From contig CANNZV010001169.1 in the NCBI GenBank assembly GCA_947561585.1, positions 1 to 64,000 on the forward strand: a stretch of 64,000 bases of DNA, in the 5' to 3' direction. The notes beneath the pieces were generated by a model. That model had not been told where the DNA came from. It was given only the letters and a program-made list of their open reading frames with translations, and did not search any database. Both the position numbers and the translations under genes were made by a program. This document shows, one piece after another, positions 1-12,297 of this stretch. How positions within the stretch are numbered: position 1 is the first letter of the stretch; the number at the start of each line of letters is the position of its first letter. The stretch is from Caprella mutica. Taxonomy: Eukaryota > Arthropoda > Malacostraca > Amphipoda > Caprellidae.

Positions 1-1960
1 ATTGATATCTTAAATAATAAAATCATTTTGCCGTTAATTTGTATCTCCTATTCGAAACCCTCAAAATGCAGCTTCCCAAAGAACAGAGTTTTTGTTGTGA
101 CAAGTTATCTAAACACTGAAAGCTTTACACAGGTTCAACCTCATTTTGAACATAGCTTTCAGGAAAGATTTTCAGCAACTATAACACCATATTGACATAT
201 GTTAATGAGTTCAAAACTTAAGAAACCAGTTTATTTTGAACAAAAAGCGATTAGTTTGCATAAGAACAGAATGAACACATGAAAATATATTAATCTTATT
301 ATGAACAATTTATTGAGAATCCAAAAATATTGATCAGAAGGAATGAACTAGACATCACACACATTTCACGTAATTTCTAAACATGATGTGAAGTATCATC
401 CTTTCAAGATGCATGTAAGGCTCAAGCTCTTAGAACTGATTTACCGTAGTCTAAATTTTTCAAGATTGTTTCTGGAATGAAATGCTCGTTACGTAGAAGA
501 CATCGTGATTAGTGATGGAAAATATTTCCATGAATGAAAGAGTCAATAAACAAAAAATTAACAGAATAAAAAAGAGTATTTTTCCATTTTTACTACTACC
601 ATATGAAAAAATTTACCTATCCTGAAGTCTTCTTGGGCTTTTCGTCCTCACGCAAGCCCATTATATTCATACTTTTTCAATTCGCTGCAGGATGTTTAAA
701 TTTTGTCATAACTTTACCAGATTTTCATGAAAGACGCAGAAAAACTATACAAATAAAATTATATTTTTAGAAAATATCTAGCTTAAATAGTTTGTAAAAA
801 TAAACTAATTTGAAAATGGGTTTCCTTTTTTTTTGCACCACCCTGTAACCTTCGGTTTGGAACGATTCAATGCTATTAAATTATCTTAAGTCTATAATAT
901 TTTTAGGATCTATGATTTTAAAAGCATATTGTCATGACCCTACTCATAACTTATTTTATTCTTAATTTTTCTGCCAACATTATTCAGTTTGAAAATCCTT
1001 TACATCTAATAAACACTTTGTTATAACTAATGGAGAGTTATTCAGTTTCTCCAATGTAGCTCATCAGTGCAACAGGAGAACTCAGACAAAGATTAGGAAT
1101 ACTTGAATAATAAATGTAGTAGCTAACTGATAAAATATGTCTAATACAACTTAACTATAGATATATGAAATATATATCTAGCTACACCTGCTCTCTATCA
1201 TGTCAAAAGAGATCTACAATTTGAAATTCCATACAAAAAAATCATATCACCATTAATGCAAAAGTATAATTTTACGTAGTAGCTAGTTACTAGATAGGTG
1301 CTACAGCTTTTGATAGCAGTAGATTATGAATAACTCCAGTTATTAAAAATATCTTTATGAGCACAACTGTCAATATCTACGTGAGAAGGCACAATGGAAG
1401 ATTTCTTGTAGAACTCTTAACTGGTTCTTGCAGTCTGGCTGTTGGTGAACGGCAGAAAGTCAAACTTACAAATATATCATCAGAAAATATTTTACAAATT
1501 GTACAGAAATAGGAAGCTTCAATCAGGGCAAATAAATGGTGAATGAACGAAACACACAGAAAATTGAGTTCACATGCCTATTATTGGGATTAGTAACAAG
1601 TACCTAGGTCCTAGGGTTAAGCAGGAAGATCACAACACACTAAACTATTTTCTCAAACCACTAATAAAAATCATGACTTTGATACACTCGTAAAATCAAG
1701 CATAAAGACTTTTTTTAGAAAAGTTGTTTAACATTAAAAAGGCGACAATTTATCAGTGGGACCCTATCTAGATAACGGCAAACATTGTAAATCAATAACT
1801 ATCAATATGTTAAGATGTATCAAAAATGGCATTGTAAGGCCATTACCAGAAAGGAAGAAACCTACTAAAGTACCTTTTTCAAATTTTGTCATTGATTTTC
1901 AGATTATAAGGAAAGTTTGTAATCTAGCACATAGACCTTGAATTTATCAATCCATACTTG
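1..1960. other. Gene-free AT-rich DNA
   Basis: No convincing coding region, RNA gene or element boundary is visible. The only open frames are short, lack recognisable motifs and are typical of chance in AT-rich sequence. It could be intron or intergenic DNA. Confidence 0.6.
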
Positions 1961-2079
1961 AACAAGACATAACACCCCGGGTGATACTCCCCGGGGAGAG
2001 CTGCGACTATGGCAATTTTTCAGGGGTACAGAAAAATCACGCGGTCAGTGAAAATTTCAAAATTCACTTTCCTATCCTC

Positions 2080-3390
2080 TCAAGTGATCATATAAATCTA
2101 GTAAAGTTACCATTAGAAATTTGTTTCAATCTAATCAGTTCATTATAGAGGATGAAGAACTAACTTTAATATGTGCCAGCAGCAAGTGAAGAACAAGTTC
2201 ACAGAATTTTAATTTTTGACTATTATATGATGACTATACTAGCAAAAATCTGCTTACTAAAAATATTAGTGAATGCACGGGTTACCTATTATAGCTATTT
2301 TGGAGCAAATAGATTTATAGAAAGAGAAGTAACTTTAGTGTCAGTATCGAATGAAATTTCAAATCTATGTAAATATTTTTTTATCCATTTTTTATATTTA
2401 AAGCGAATAAGCCATAGCTACTACCACTCACAGTTTGTTTCAATCAAATCTAATCAAAATTGAAAGAGTAGAAACAATTTTCCCAAAATCCACAAACAAT
2501 AAAAATCAGAGGGTGTTTTTAAACTGCGCTCCTAGCGGGTCACAGCAATAAATAACAAATATTAATGCTCCAATATGGGAATTCATTTACATGTCTTCAA
2601 AAAATAATACAAACAATCGAATATTTGGCAACTCAGGTTTGGCAGAAAGCTAATAATAGTAAATCATCAAATCCGAGCTATAATAACATTCTTGCACCCA
2701 TTGTGAGAACAGCACCCAAACCAGAGAGAGTAGCACCCAAACCAGAGAATTGCACACTTCCTAATCAATCTTTAATCTCTTCCCAACCACGAAAAATCAC
2801 TACCTAATCCAGGAACAAGAATGAACAAGTCCATATAAAATTAAATATTTAGAGTATTAATAATTAAATTTTCAATATTTTACTCTATAGAATTTGTAGC
2901 AAATACATCAGGCTACCAATTAAAGCTTGTTTCAAGTAAAACGAATCATTATTGAAGGAGAAGTAATTAATTTTAGTGGTGCCATCAGAAAAGATTCCGA
3001 GTGCTTACAAAATTCTAATTTTTGACCATTAAAAATTTAATTTTTCAAAATTCTATTCTCTAGAAATTGTAGTAAATACACCAGTCTACATATTAAAGAT
3101 TGTTTCAACCAAATCAATTCATTATTAAAGAAGAATAAGCAATTTTAGTGACAAAATCGGAAAACATTACAAGTCCATACGATTATATTTTATCAAATTT
3201 TGACATTTAAAATTAAAAAAAAAAAATTGCATATAAAGTGTAGCGAATAAGTCAGGCTATCAATTGAAGTTTGTTTCAATCAAATTGGTTGACTATTGAA
3301 GGAGTAGTGACTAATCTCGCAAAATCCCCAACAACAATCAGGGGTGTGTTCTTAGGCTGCGCTCCTAGCGGGTCGCAGCAAAAACCAATC
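2080..3390 (+). repeat. Degenerate tandem array, unit about 180 bp
   Basis: A diverged block recurs about every 170-200 bp. Each unit carries a TTGTTTCAA core, then a run like ATTATTGAAGGAGAAGTA, then TTTTAGTG and, in several units, TTCTAATTTTTGACCATT. Units are visible near 2120, 2440, 2930, 3090 and 3260. A second marker, GCGCTCCTAGCGGGTC, occurs twice (about 2525 and 3360). The units are too diverged for exact boundaries. This looks like an old satellite or the interior of an old element; no ORF is supported. Confidence 0.55.
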
Positions 3391-3875
3391 ATAGTGAGTA
3401 GGAAGTTGGGAACTTCCTATCCACCTTACTATAGTCCATAGCCCAGGGTCCCAGGCCAGTACTACTTATCTTTTTTTTACCATAGATAAGAATGATAGCA
3501 AAAATAATGTAATACAAATTTTCAATAAATACACATCATACAATGATACCAGTCTGCAAAGTGTGCCCAATCAGTCTCCATAAATTTTATTTTGGGAGCA
3601 ACTTTCTTTATAGGCTAAACTTCTCCCAATGATATTAAAAATTCTCTCCAAAATGACCAATATGCTTAAAAAAAACTCCACTAATTGCAGGTAATCTGTG
3701 AGCATAGGAACTAATTTCAACATTTCCATGATTTTTTTGTGAGCAATCAATCATTTCCTTCTATATTTACATGTAAATGATGTAATCTAATGAGAAATTG
3801 AGTGCGAACAGAAGCCAAAAGAGAGGATTTCTTTGAGAACACTTTACCAGTTGATTTCAATATTATAGAGAGATT
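3391..3875. other. Gene-free stretch
   Basis: No ORF with motifs, no clear inverted or tandem repeat. It lies between the degenerate tandem array and a dispersed repeat copy. Confidence 0.5.
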
Positions 3876-4065
3876 TAAAGCCAATTAATTGGCTTACATT
3901 TCAAAAGGTCAAAACTCATATATGTAATTTGCTTAAAATATTGTTTAATTCCTATGTTCCCAGGTTAATTTTGGCTTGAAATCTTCATAAATGAGCCAAA
4001 ATTGGCTTGGCTCAGAACATTTGTAAAAATTTTGCTCAAAAATTGTCTTACACTTTGTCAGCCCC
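3876..4065 (+). repeat. Dispersed repeat family R1, copy 1
   Basis: About 190 bp that reappears, diverged, at 16618-16815. Both copies start with the palindromic AGCCAATTAATTGGCTTA, share TTTCAAAAGGTCAAAACTCA and TTAATTTTGGCTTGAAATCTT, and end near TTGGCTTGGCTCAGAA. No terminal inverted repeats or target-site duplication could be fixed, so it is called only a dispersed repeat. Confidence 0.7.
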
Positions 4066-5486
4066 TGAAAGTGAAACAGGAGTAATGGAACAGTTTCTGT
4101 AGTCTCTAGACTGGGAACCTAAAATCATAGAAGCACCACACCATTCTGGATAATCCTTTAGGCTAACAGATGAATTTTATAGGCTAAGTGCTGCAGATTT
4201 TTAAGTTCCCATTAATTTATTGCTGTATTTTAAAGTCTGCAGAACTCCAACAGATTGATCAATTCATCAGAAGAGACCTACTTTTCCTGAACTTTCCATA
4301 ATGGATAGAAGGTAAGTTAGAACTAGAGTAGTAGCCTAGTTCATGATGTTCATCATAGGTACCTACAAAAGCACACAGATATGAGCTGTAAACAGTAAAT
4401 GCCATGTCACTGATGTCAGGAAAATTGTGGAACCTTTATAAAATATTAGTACCTAGGTCCTAGCTTATTTCCCATTATTCCAAAATCCAAATTACCCTAA
4501 ATTGTTTGGAAAGTGGAAGAGATTTCCCCTTCAATAAATAAATTTCAGTGCCACTGCCATTAGATAATTTATCAAATGTTAATTGTAAATAAATGGATAT
4601 GTATCTAAAAGCTGAGCAGCACACCACTACACGGCGCATCACTGTACGTTCTATCAAATAACCCAAGCAACCAGTCTATGTTGGTCCCATGTGGGCACTA
4701 CATGGGTTAGTGGGTTTAATCTTTAATGTGATACATGGTAAAACAATATGAGCAATACATGGGCCCAATGTGTCTTTTCCATCAGTCGAAATGGCATGTA
4801 GCACCCACGGCCACAGGGAAAAGATGCAACAGCCCCATGATATAACTACTCTATACGGTACGCTCGCAAAAGAGACGAAATTGAGATTCTTCTGCGCAGC
4901 CCCCCTCGTGACGTCATAGAGAATGGTATTGTGTATTAAATTTTTGTCACTTGTACAGCAAATTCATTTCGATAGTATCAATAATCATAGTTTCTTTTTA
5001 TTCATTTAGGTAATATTAAGCAATCAGAAAAATGGTAAATAAGATTTAATAAACATGAATATTAATAAATAAACATTAATTAATTAAATTATTTTTCCTT
5101 TGGTTCAAAATTTGTGATATCTATAATAAATAGTCTCAGGGAATTTATAAGTTATTAGATATGATTTGGTACAATTATGAACATATGGGGATTAATGAAA
5201 CGAAGAAATAACAGCTCTCAAATGTATTTCAACTTGACGAAATCAGTGTGCGTGACAAACTAACTAACAAACAAAGAACGCAATACCATAATAGAAAACT
5301 TCCTTGAAGAAAACTTATCAGGGGAGACTCAAGAAATATAAGACATGAAATAAAGTTGATTTTAATAGAATTAATAACACCGTGAATTAATATATTCTAC
5401 ATGTCATAAATTTTTATTGGTAAATCACATATATATAACTTTAGTGGTCATTTTCCTTGAAATAGCATGGTTATCATACCACATGC
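4066..5486. other. Gene-free stretch
   Basis: AT-rich sequence with no supported gene or element. The short ORFs have no family motifs. Confidence 0.5.
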
Positions 5487-5488
5487 TA

Positions 5489-5698
5489 GGGTCACGCAGG
5501 TAAATTGCGGCCCTCTACAGAGAGTCTCTAAAACATTCTGAATCGAAATACAATAAATGTTGCATAACTATCAAAAGAAGTACAGTGCATGCTATAACTT
5601 ATCAATTTAAGTTTTAAACGAGTGTTTTGAAGGTGCTATGATATTCTGTTGTTAGAAGCCGAAGTTAGTCAGTGTGCCGCAATTTACCTGCTTGACCC
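5489..5698 (+). mobile_element. Tc1/mariner-type MITE (family A), complete copy
   Basis: The 210-bp element has terminal inverted repeats of about 24 bp. The left end is GGGTCACGCAGGTAAATTGC; the right end, reverse-complemented, is GGGTCAAGCAGGTAAATTGC, one mismatch over the first 20 bases. TA flanks both ends (5487-5488 and 5699-5700), the duplication expected of Tc1/mariner-type transposition. It has no coding capacity. A second copy, split by nested insertions, lies at 19827-19912 and 26905-27063. Family assignment is inferred from the TA duplication only. Confidence 0.88.
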
Positions 5699-5700
5699 TA

Positions 5701-6837
5701 TATTGCCATACCAAATACAAATATACGAAATATAAATAATTGTAAGTAGGTAAATAAGTATTTTAGACAAAATAAGATGAGATATTCGTAATTCTCGTGA
5801 AATTCTTTATGTGAATGTCATGAAAATGGTATGTAGTAAGCTGTATTTATCTATCATTAAATATAAACAAAATAGCATGGTAAAGCCTCATTTCTATGAA
5901 GCCACAAAATACTCCCGCACGGTTGTGGGGGTTTGGGGAGAACCTGCGCGCGAGCATATCTGTTAAAAGTTATTATATCATGCAACTGCCCCATAAGCTC
6001 GAACTTACATCTCGTACCAATATGGTAACAATGTGATGTTTCTGTGCTGAATATGTATTTCCACAATCGATTTAAATTGAAATTCCAATCAATAGCTATA
6101 AAATAAATTATCAAATGATTTTTATCTTTGATAAATATTACTCAATAACAAACTCAAATTACAGAAATTAATTGATACTTTTTGCTAAAATATAAATTAA
6201 TATATTGCAAGAAATGCAATACTTGTCATTATATTGTTGTTATATTCATGTTATAATAAATTATACTAGCTATTGCCCAAAAAGGGTTAGTGTATTGCGA
6301 AATTTATGCAAGATCTTCTGTGTGAACCGTACATACTGTTTTATATGATTTGTTCCTCAATCGATTTGTATCATTGAAATAGTATTAGTGTACAAATATA
6401 GATAATAGGAATGAATATCTTTTTTCTTAATGTATGAATCTTTTCAACAAAATTATCAATGATGGTACAATTTCATATTCAAAACATTGAAACAATAATT
6501 TTAATTACAGATTATATAATCTACAATATTATTTTGCATATGAATATTTACAGTAGCTACATGAATATTCACTGATAGTTTCAGAATAGTGGATAATAAT
6601 ATTTTATATTGTATTAAAATTACATATGATAAGTCAACAATTAACATTAAACAAATCTTTTAGATTTATAATTATAATTAATTAATTGCTACCTAGACTT
6701 GCAACGGGTGTTCGAGCTAACGGTACTGAATTCAAATATATAAACAAATCAAGGAAAATTTATTAAAATTAATCTGGTGAAAGGATAATGGCCAGTTTGC
6801 AGAAACTGTTGAAGTGTTAGTAGAGATATCTCATTCT
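5701..6837. other. Gene-free stretch
   Basis: No supported gene, RNA or element boundary; AT-rich throughout. Confidence 0.5.
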
Positions 6838-6950
6838 GTTCATATATAGGGATTAATTCAAAAGTGTTCATGGCAAAATTAATGTAAATATAGGAATTAA
6901 TTTAAAATTATTCAGAGAGAATATCCCATATTCTGCAGACTGTAATAATG
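6838..6950 (-). repeat. Dispersed repeat family R2, copy 1
   Basis: This block is the reverse complement of 16885-17000, with moderate divergence. Shared stretches, read on the minus strand, include GTCTGCAGAATATGGGA, AATTAATTCCTATATTT and GAATTAATCCCTATATAT. The two copies are in opposite orientation about 10 kb apart. No termini could be fixed. Confidence 0.7.
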
Positions 6951-7102
6951 GTTAAAATCATCAATGAAAAAGTAAAAACTTTCATTATGAAATAATCAAA
7001 TTCTAATAGTTTAAATCATATATTTATTTCTTGTAAACTATATTTAAACCCCACACAAGACTTGCTACATTTCTGAGGTGTCTTGAATTATCACAGTGTG
7101 AG

Positions 7103-7284
7103 TGTGCAAGACGTCATCACAGCAACACTAGAAAATCAAATTTAAAGCAACTAAAACATGTAAAACTATAATAATTTTAATTTATTGCCTTTATATGAAA
7201 GCAATAGTAGATTTAGTTAAATATTTAATCTCAAAAGTTCCTAATTTAATGTTAAATAGTACTGCCTTGATGACGCCACGCACA
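7103..7284 (+). mobile_element. MITE-like element (family D), copy 1
   Basis: The ends are imperfect inverted repeats: left TGTGCAAGACGTCATCACAG, right (reverse complement) TGTGCGTGGCGTCATCAAGG. The body is AT-rich and non-coding. A second copy at about 58230-58407 has matching ends (GTCATAACAGCAACACTC and GGCAACACAC). Similarity continues past the right end in both places, so the true unit may be longer. No target-site duplication was established. Confidence 0.6.
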
Positions 7285-8339
7285 CTAAACACAAGATTTG
7301 TATCCGTCACGTAAATGTTCCAGACTGTATCTTATGGTAACTTCCACCGACTTGTCGGTGGAATTTCTCTCTCTTGAAAATAATATTCTATCAGAGTCGG
7401 TGGATTTATAGCTCTAATTATTCCTATTTTGCAATTAATTAATTTTCGGTGGCTACCGTGGCTAAATGGGGAAAATGTACTTAGTTGACAATCAAAACAA
7501 ATGGTGTAGATACATTCTTCTTCTTCAGACTGAAAATTAGAATGTCGGAAGTAAAGTAGGTTTTGTAGAGTTTGGATAATGAAAATCTTTAAAAGCTATA
7601 AAATTAAAAATATGCTATCTAATTGCATGGGGTTTGCAGTAAAATGTTAAGAAGCATTAGCCTCGTTGATTTAATCAATAAAAAAAATTTGCTTGGAGGG
7701 GACCTTAAAAAATGGCTAGTGGGAATGAAGATGTGCCCACTAGGCCACTACTTTCAAGTACATATTATTAAATAGTTAGGTACTAGTTATGTATTTGGTT
7801 TCTCTCCAAGGCTCCCGGTAGTAGGTAGCTACCTACCACTTACCAAGTTACCAGTAGCTAGTTAGGCTTCCTTTGTACTATTTTATCCATTCTTCTTTCT
7901 TCTTCTTTTCCAGATTGGGAGGAGTCCTCAGGATCCAGCCCTAAAGCAGGTAGAAAAACAAGCTTGTTTTCCGTGTTGCCTGGAAACTTCTGATTAAAAT
8001 AATTACAAGAGAAAAATGTAAATACAAATTTAATAACAAAAATTACCCTCTTCTTGAAAGCAACCTTTCAAATACTACGACATGGATTAAAAATCAGCCC
8101 ATTAAATGATATATAATTCTTCCTCAAGCAGCTGGCCACTGAAAAGAAGAGTATGCAAAATATATGGCATTAACACTCCATAAAATAAATTCTGAGGGGG
8201 GAAGAGCTGAACATCTGTTTACTGAAGAGTAGTACTGAATAGATAGATTGAAAAAGACCCAAACTAGCTACCGAATATATTAAATGAAGACCACTGGCTT
8301 TGATCACCCCACCCATGCAGAGGGGGTTATAGAAAGAAA
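7285..8339. other. Gene-free stretch with a small hairpin
   Basis: No gene is supported. At 7342-7363 there is a perfect 10-bp inverted repeat, TTCCACCGAC-TT-GTCGGTGGAA, and the motif GTCGGTGG recurs near 7397. The upper part of this stretch may include the 3' end of the non-LTR element that follows on the minus strand, but I found no tail or duplication marking that end. Confidence 0.5.
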
Positions 8340-8359
8340 ATAGCAAAAAATAAAAATAA

Positions 8360-8415
8360 AATAACCTTAACCCACCCAAAGTGGGCCTAGCAGTACCTAC
8401 CATGTTAAGGTTATT
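8360..8415 (-). promoter_or_regulatory. 3' UTR stem-loop of the non-LTR element
   Basis: A perfect 12-bp inverted repeat (AATAACCTTAAC at 8360-8371 and GTTAAGGTTATT at 8404-8415) encloses 32 nt, which contain a further CCCAC/GTGGG pair. It lies about 100 bp past the ORF2 stop in the transcript sense. Some LINE reverse transcriptases recognise 3' UTR hairpins; that role here is inference. Confidence 0.45.
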
Positions 8416-8517
8416 TGAAACAACTATAAATGAAACAAAGAATTAATGAAAGAAAGCATAATAAGATATAAATTAAAATAGCTAGGCCCCTTCCTCTATT
8501 GATTCTATGATGAGAAT

Positions 8518-11500
8518 CTATAGATCAAGCATTCTTCCTGATTGTATTAGGAACTTCACAACTGCTTTGTGAATCTTTATTTGTCTTTTCTGATCAACAT
8601 CACCTGCCAGGAGCACATTGCACAGAGTAAAATCAACATGAATATTTCTAAATTGGTTTGACATTTCCATTCTGCTTCTTGTGTATTTTCTACACACCAT
8701 CATGAAATGTTCTATGGTTTCAGGGACTTCACACTGATCACACTCATTTGTCTCCCTCATTTCAAAACGGTACATATGGCTGTTCACACCTATGTGTCCA
8801 ATGCGGAGACGTGCAGATACAGTTTCATGGAGTCTGTTTTTGAGGCACAACCAAGGTCTAAAGAGAGGTTCTTTTCTGTAGTTGGACATGAATTTACCTT
8901 TTTGTGATACAATTACTCTGGCTTTCCAAAGCCTAGTCCATGTATCAAATGTTTTAGCCTTAACTACTTTCATCACTTCCTCCAAACTGAGGGTACTAAT
9001 TGTAGATGAAATGTTTCTGTGTCCGAGATTTGCCGCCTTGTCTGCAATTTCATTGCCATTTATTCCGATATGTCCTCTAACCCATTGGAATTGCACTTTG
9101 TTTCTCAAAGTAGACACAAGGTTTTGTATATTGTAAACAGCACTTCTATGTGTCGGATTCTGATGGTTGGCTATAAGATGCAGTGCTGATTTGGAATCAG
9201 TAAGAATGACAACATTTTTGTTTCTTATTGCAGGTTGAGAGATAACAAACTCTAATGCTTTGGAAATTCCAAACAGTTCTGATCCTAGAACAGAATGAAT
9301 AGGGTTAAGTTTCCAAGATGTTGCAATGTCAAGATGAGGAATATACATAGCAGCTGCTGTGTCCCCATTCTCCACTTTGGACCCGTCAGTGTAAATTTTA
9401 ATATAGTTAGGATATCTTTCTTCCACTACTGTAGAAAAAATGATAGCTTTCTGATTGTTGCAAAACAATTTGTCTTCTCCTTCAAACATTTCAAAATTGA
9501 TTGCGCTAGAAATATTGCTGGTTGGAGGCAAAGGAGACAAGTATGGTGTAGGAACTCTTCTGATTTTTGCTATACCCATGTTACTCAGGATAGCTTGTGC
9601 TCTCAAGAGCTGAGGGCTTTTGTTTCTCCTATCATTTGGCAGGAAACCAACTTCTTCACCAATCTCCATTCTGACTCTGTTCTCTGGCGAGTACATCATT
9701 TTGCAAAACCACTTAATGAAGAGAAATCTAAATCTCAGTTCTAATGGCATTATATGTGCTTCTATCTCCATTGAAAGGACTGGAGAAGTCTTTCTAGCTC
9801 CAAGGATAGTCCTCAGAGCATTGTTCTGGACTGTTTTTAATGATTGAAATGCAGATTCGGAGAACTCATCATATACTATGCAACCATACTCAAGCTTGCT
9901 TCTTATGTATGCAATATACACCCTTCTGAGTAAATTGCGGGATGCACCCCATCTGTTCGATGATATGCATCTCAGGATAGCTAACCGTTTTGAGCAGTCA
10001 TTTTTGAGGGTTTTTAATTGCTCTCTGAAGTTAAGTTTTGGCGAGTCAAAAATTACCCCCAATACTCTCTGTGTCTGAGTTTTCCTAATTCTTTGATTAG
10101 AAATTAGCAGTTCAGTTTCTGGGATAAATCTTTTCTTAGTGTATACTTGATATGAACATTTTAGTGGGTTTAGGATAAATCTCCATTTTCTCAGCCAAAT
10201 AGAAAGTTCATTCAGGTAGTCTTGCATGACTGTTTGAGCATCATTCAGATTGTTGGAACAAACGACCAACGTAATGTCATCAGCATATGATAACACTTTA
10301 ACATGCTCTGACTGGGGAATATCATATAGCATGACATTGAACAGGGTTGGAGACATCACTGCTCCCTGTGGAAGACCACTTTTAACATTCTTCACATTTG
10401 AAAGACTGGCTCCAACCCTAACACATGAAGTTCTATCCTTTAAATAGTTTTCTATCCATTTCAATAAGTAAGTGTTGATGTTGAGTACTTTCAATTTATG
10501 CAAGAGCCCTTCATGCCAAACACAATCATAGGCACTTTCCAGATCTAGAAATGTGGCTACACAATATTTGCCATCTTTAACAGCACAGGAAATTTGATGT
10601 TTTAATGTTGCAAGTGTATCTGATGTTCCTCTCCCATGACGAAATCCACTCTGATTAGCACTGAAAATTTTCTCTGATTCAAGGGAAAACTCAAGTCTTC
10701 TTTTAATAACTCTTTCCATTAATTTCCCCATGCAAGAAAGCATTGCAATCGGTCTGTAAGATGAAACCATTGAGGGGTCCTTTCCTGGTTTAGGAATAGG
10801 GCAGATTACACTTCTTTTCCATTCATTTGGTACAGAGTTTGTTAACAGACTGCTGTTGAAGAGGATACTCATCTCCGATACAATATTTTTTGGGGCTTTT
10901 TTAAGAAATATATTGCATATTGTATCTGCTCCAGGAGCTGAATTCTTCAACTTTTTTATACTATCTGATATTTCACGGTCTGTAATCTCATCAAAGTGTA
11001 AATCTGAAACTGCCTCAGGATGGATAAGAATTTCATTGCGATTCTCTTGATTTCTGTCCCTGGTTATATGCTCAAGGAGCAAGTTGGCCTTTTCCGTATC
11101 CGATGCAGCAAAGTCACCAATTGGGATGTTTTTAACTGATTGTTTGCCATTTATTGCTTTGATGGTTCTCCAAACTTTGGCTGATGGAGTGTTGCTCTGC
11201 AATGTTGATGTGAAATTGATCCAAGAGTCTTTCTTTTTCTTTTTAACCAGGTATTTCACTTTAGCTTGACATTTTTTATAATTTATTAAATTTATTTGAG
11301 TTGGATGTCGTTGTATTAAGTTTTTTGCATCATTTCTTTTTTTTATGGTATCTTTGCATTCCTGGTCCCACCAGGGAGTGCATCTCTTGATGCACCTTTC
11401 TCCTTTAGACTTGATTATATGTTTTTCTGATACCTTTAATAGTTTTTGAGTTAGTTCTAAGTTATGTGTAGAGGTGTCTAAAGGTAACATGTAACCACCA

Positions 11501-12297
11501 CACTCTTCAAGATCATCTGCCCATTTTCTCCAATCCACATTTTTCAGATTCCATCGACTGATAGTTTTCATGTCACTCTTGTGAATAGAAATTCCAACAC
11601 TCAACTCGATAGGGTAATGATCACTCCCAAGATCTTGACCTCTCTCTAGGTCCGCTCTATTAGCAATCTGGTTAGATGCGAAACAAAGATCAAGGCAAGA
11701 AGAACTTCCGGTTCTATTATCAATATATGTAGGAAACTCAGTCTGATTGAGCAGGGAAATATTCCTGATTTCCATTACAGTTTCAAGATTTCTACCAGTG
11801 CAATTTTGCCTACCTCTAAAGTCCCAAAGCGGAGAGTGGGCATTGAAATCCCCCAACCAAATGAAATTATTGCCCATTATGTTCAAGTAATAATTAAGTT
11901 CTGTAATATAAATATTTTTGTGAGGGTTATATATGTTAGCAAGTCTAATTGAACCCAGAGGTCCAGCTATCTCTATTATTTGAATTTCCAGCCCTCCATC
12001 TGGGAAAGGTGCAAAGTCAATATTTTTATATGTTATGTCTTCTCTAATTAAAATTACTAATCCTCCCTTTTCCCCAATTCTGTGTTTCCATTCTGCTTTA
12101 TACCCCACAAATTTTGGTTCATTTTTCTTAACCAGAGTTTCACACATGCAAGCAAAATCAGGCTTTGTCTCATATATATACTTTCTGATTTCTCCTAGTT
12201 TGTTTGAAAGAGAATTACAATTGAGTTGTATTATCTGCAATTTTTTTTCACTATTTTTTGTTCTTTTGAGTTTATTAGTTTCAGGATTGTTGTTCAT
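8518..12297 (-). CDS. LINE ORF2: endonuclease, reverse transcriptase, RNase H polyprotein
   Basis: This 1259-residue protein would nick the target, prime reverse transcription on it and degrade the RNA template. The N-terminal apurinic-type endonuclease shows QLNCNS (24-29), E53 in CET, GDFNAH (149-154) and SDHYPI (225-230). The reverse transcriptase spans about 490-760, with SYRPIAML, LESAYDCVW, GLPQGAVMSPTLFN and the catalytic YADD at 671-674. RNase H follows at about 965-1095 with its acidic set D971 (YTDGS), E1007, D1034 and D1086. A CCHC motif (C1186, C1189, H1197, C1202) lies near the end. No stop or frameshift was seen. Its ATG overlaps the ORF1 stop by one base (TAATG), which suggests reinitiation after ORF1. 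Activity has not been shown. Confidence 0.95.
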   Translation of the reverse strand: MNNNPETNKLKRTKNSEKKLQIIQLNCNSLSNKLGEIRKYIYETKPDFACMCETLVKKNEPKFVGYKAEWKHRIGEKGGLVILIREDITYKNIDFAPFPDGGLEIQIIEIAGPLGSIRLANIYNPHKNIYITELNYYLNIMGNNFIWLGDFNAHSPLWDFRGRQNCTGRNLETVMEIRNISLLNQTEFPTYIDNRTGSSSCLDLCFASNQIANRADLERGQDLGSDHYPIELSVGISIHKSDMKTISRWNLKNVDWRKWADDLEECGGYMLPLDTSTHNLELTQKLLKVSEKHIIKSKGERCIKRCTPWWDQECKDTIKKRNDAKNLIQRHPTQINLINYKKCQAKVKYLVKKKKKDSWINFTSTLQSNTPSAKVWRTIKAINGKQSVKNIPIGDFAASDTEKANLLLEHITRDRNQENRNEILIHPEAVSDLHFDEITDREISDSIKKLKNSAPGADTICNIFLKKAPKNIVSEMSILFNSSLLTNSVPNEWKRSVICPIPKPGKDPSMVSSYRPIAMLSCMGKLMERVIKRRLEFSLESEKIFSANQSGFRHGRGTSDTLATLKHQISCAVKDGKYCVATFLDLESAYDCVWHEGLLHKLKVLNINTYLLKWIENYLKDRTSCVRVGASLSNVKNVKSGLPQGAVMSPTLFNVMLYDIPQSEHVKVLSYADDITLVVCSNNLNDAQTVMQDYLNELSIWLRKWRFILNPLKCSYQVYTKKRFIPETELLISNQRIRKTQTQRVLGVIFDSPKLNFREQLKTLKNDCSKRLAILRCISSNRWGASRNLLRRVYIAYIRSKLEYGCIVYDEFSESAFQSLKTVQNNALRTILGARKTSPVLSMEIEAHIMPLELRFRFLFIKWFCKMMYSPENRVRMEIGEEVGFLPNDRRNKSPQLLRAQAILSNMGIAKIRRVPTPYLSPLPPTSNISSAINFEMFEGEDKLFCNNQKAIIFSTVVEERYPNYIKIYTDGSKVENGDTAAAMYIPHLDIATSWKLNPIHSVLGSELFGISKALEFVISQPAIRNKNVVILTDSKSALHLIANHQNPTHRSAVYNIQNLVSTLRNKVQFQWVRGHIGINGNEIADKAANLGHRNISSTISTLSLEEVMKVVKAKTFDTWTRLWKARVIVSQKGKFMSNYRKEPLFRPWLCLKNRLHETVSARLRIGHIGVNSHMYRFEMRETNECDQCEVPETIEHFMMVCRKYTRSRMEMSNQFRNIHVDFTLCNVLLAGDVDQKRQIKIHKAVVKFLIQSGRMLDL

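Noticed and set aside
9295..9744. Plus-strand open frame of 149 residues
   Set aside because: It is antisense to LINE ORF2 and has no motifs.
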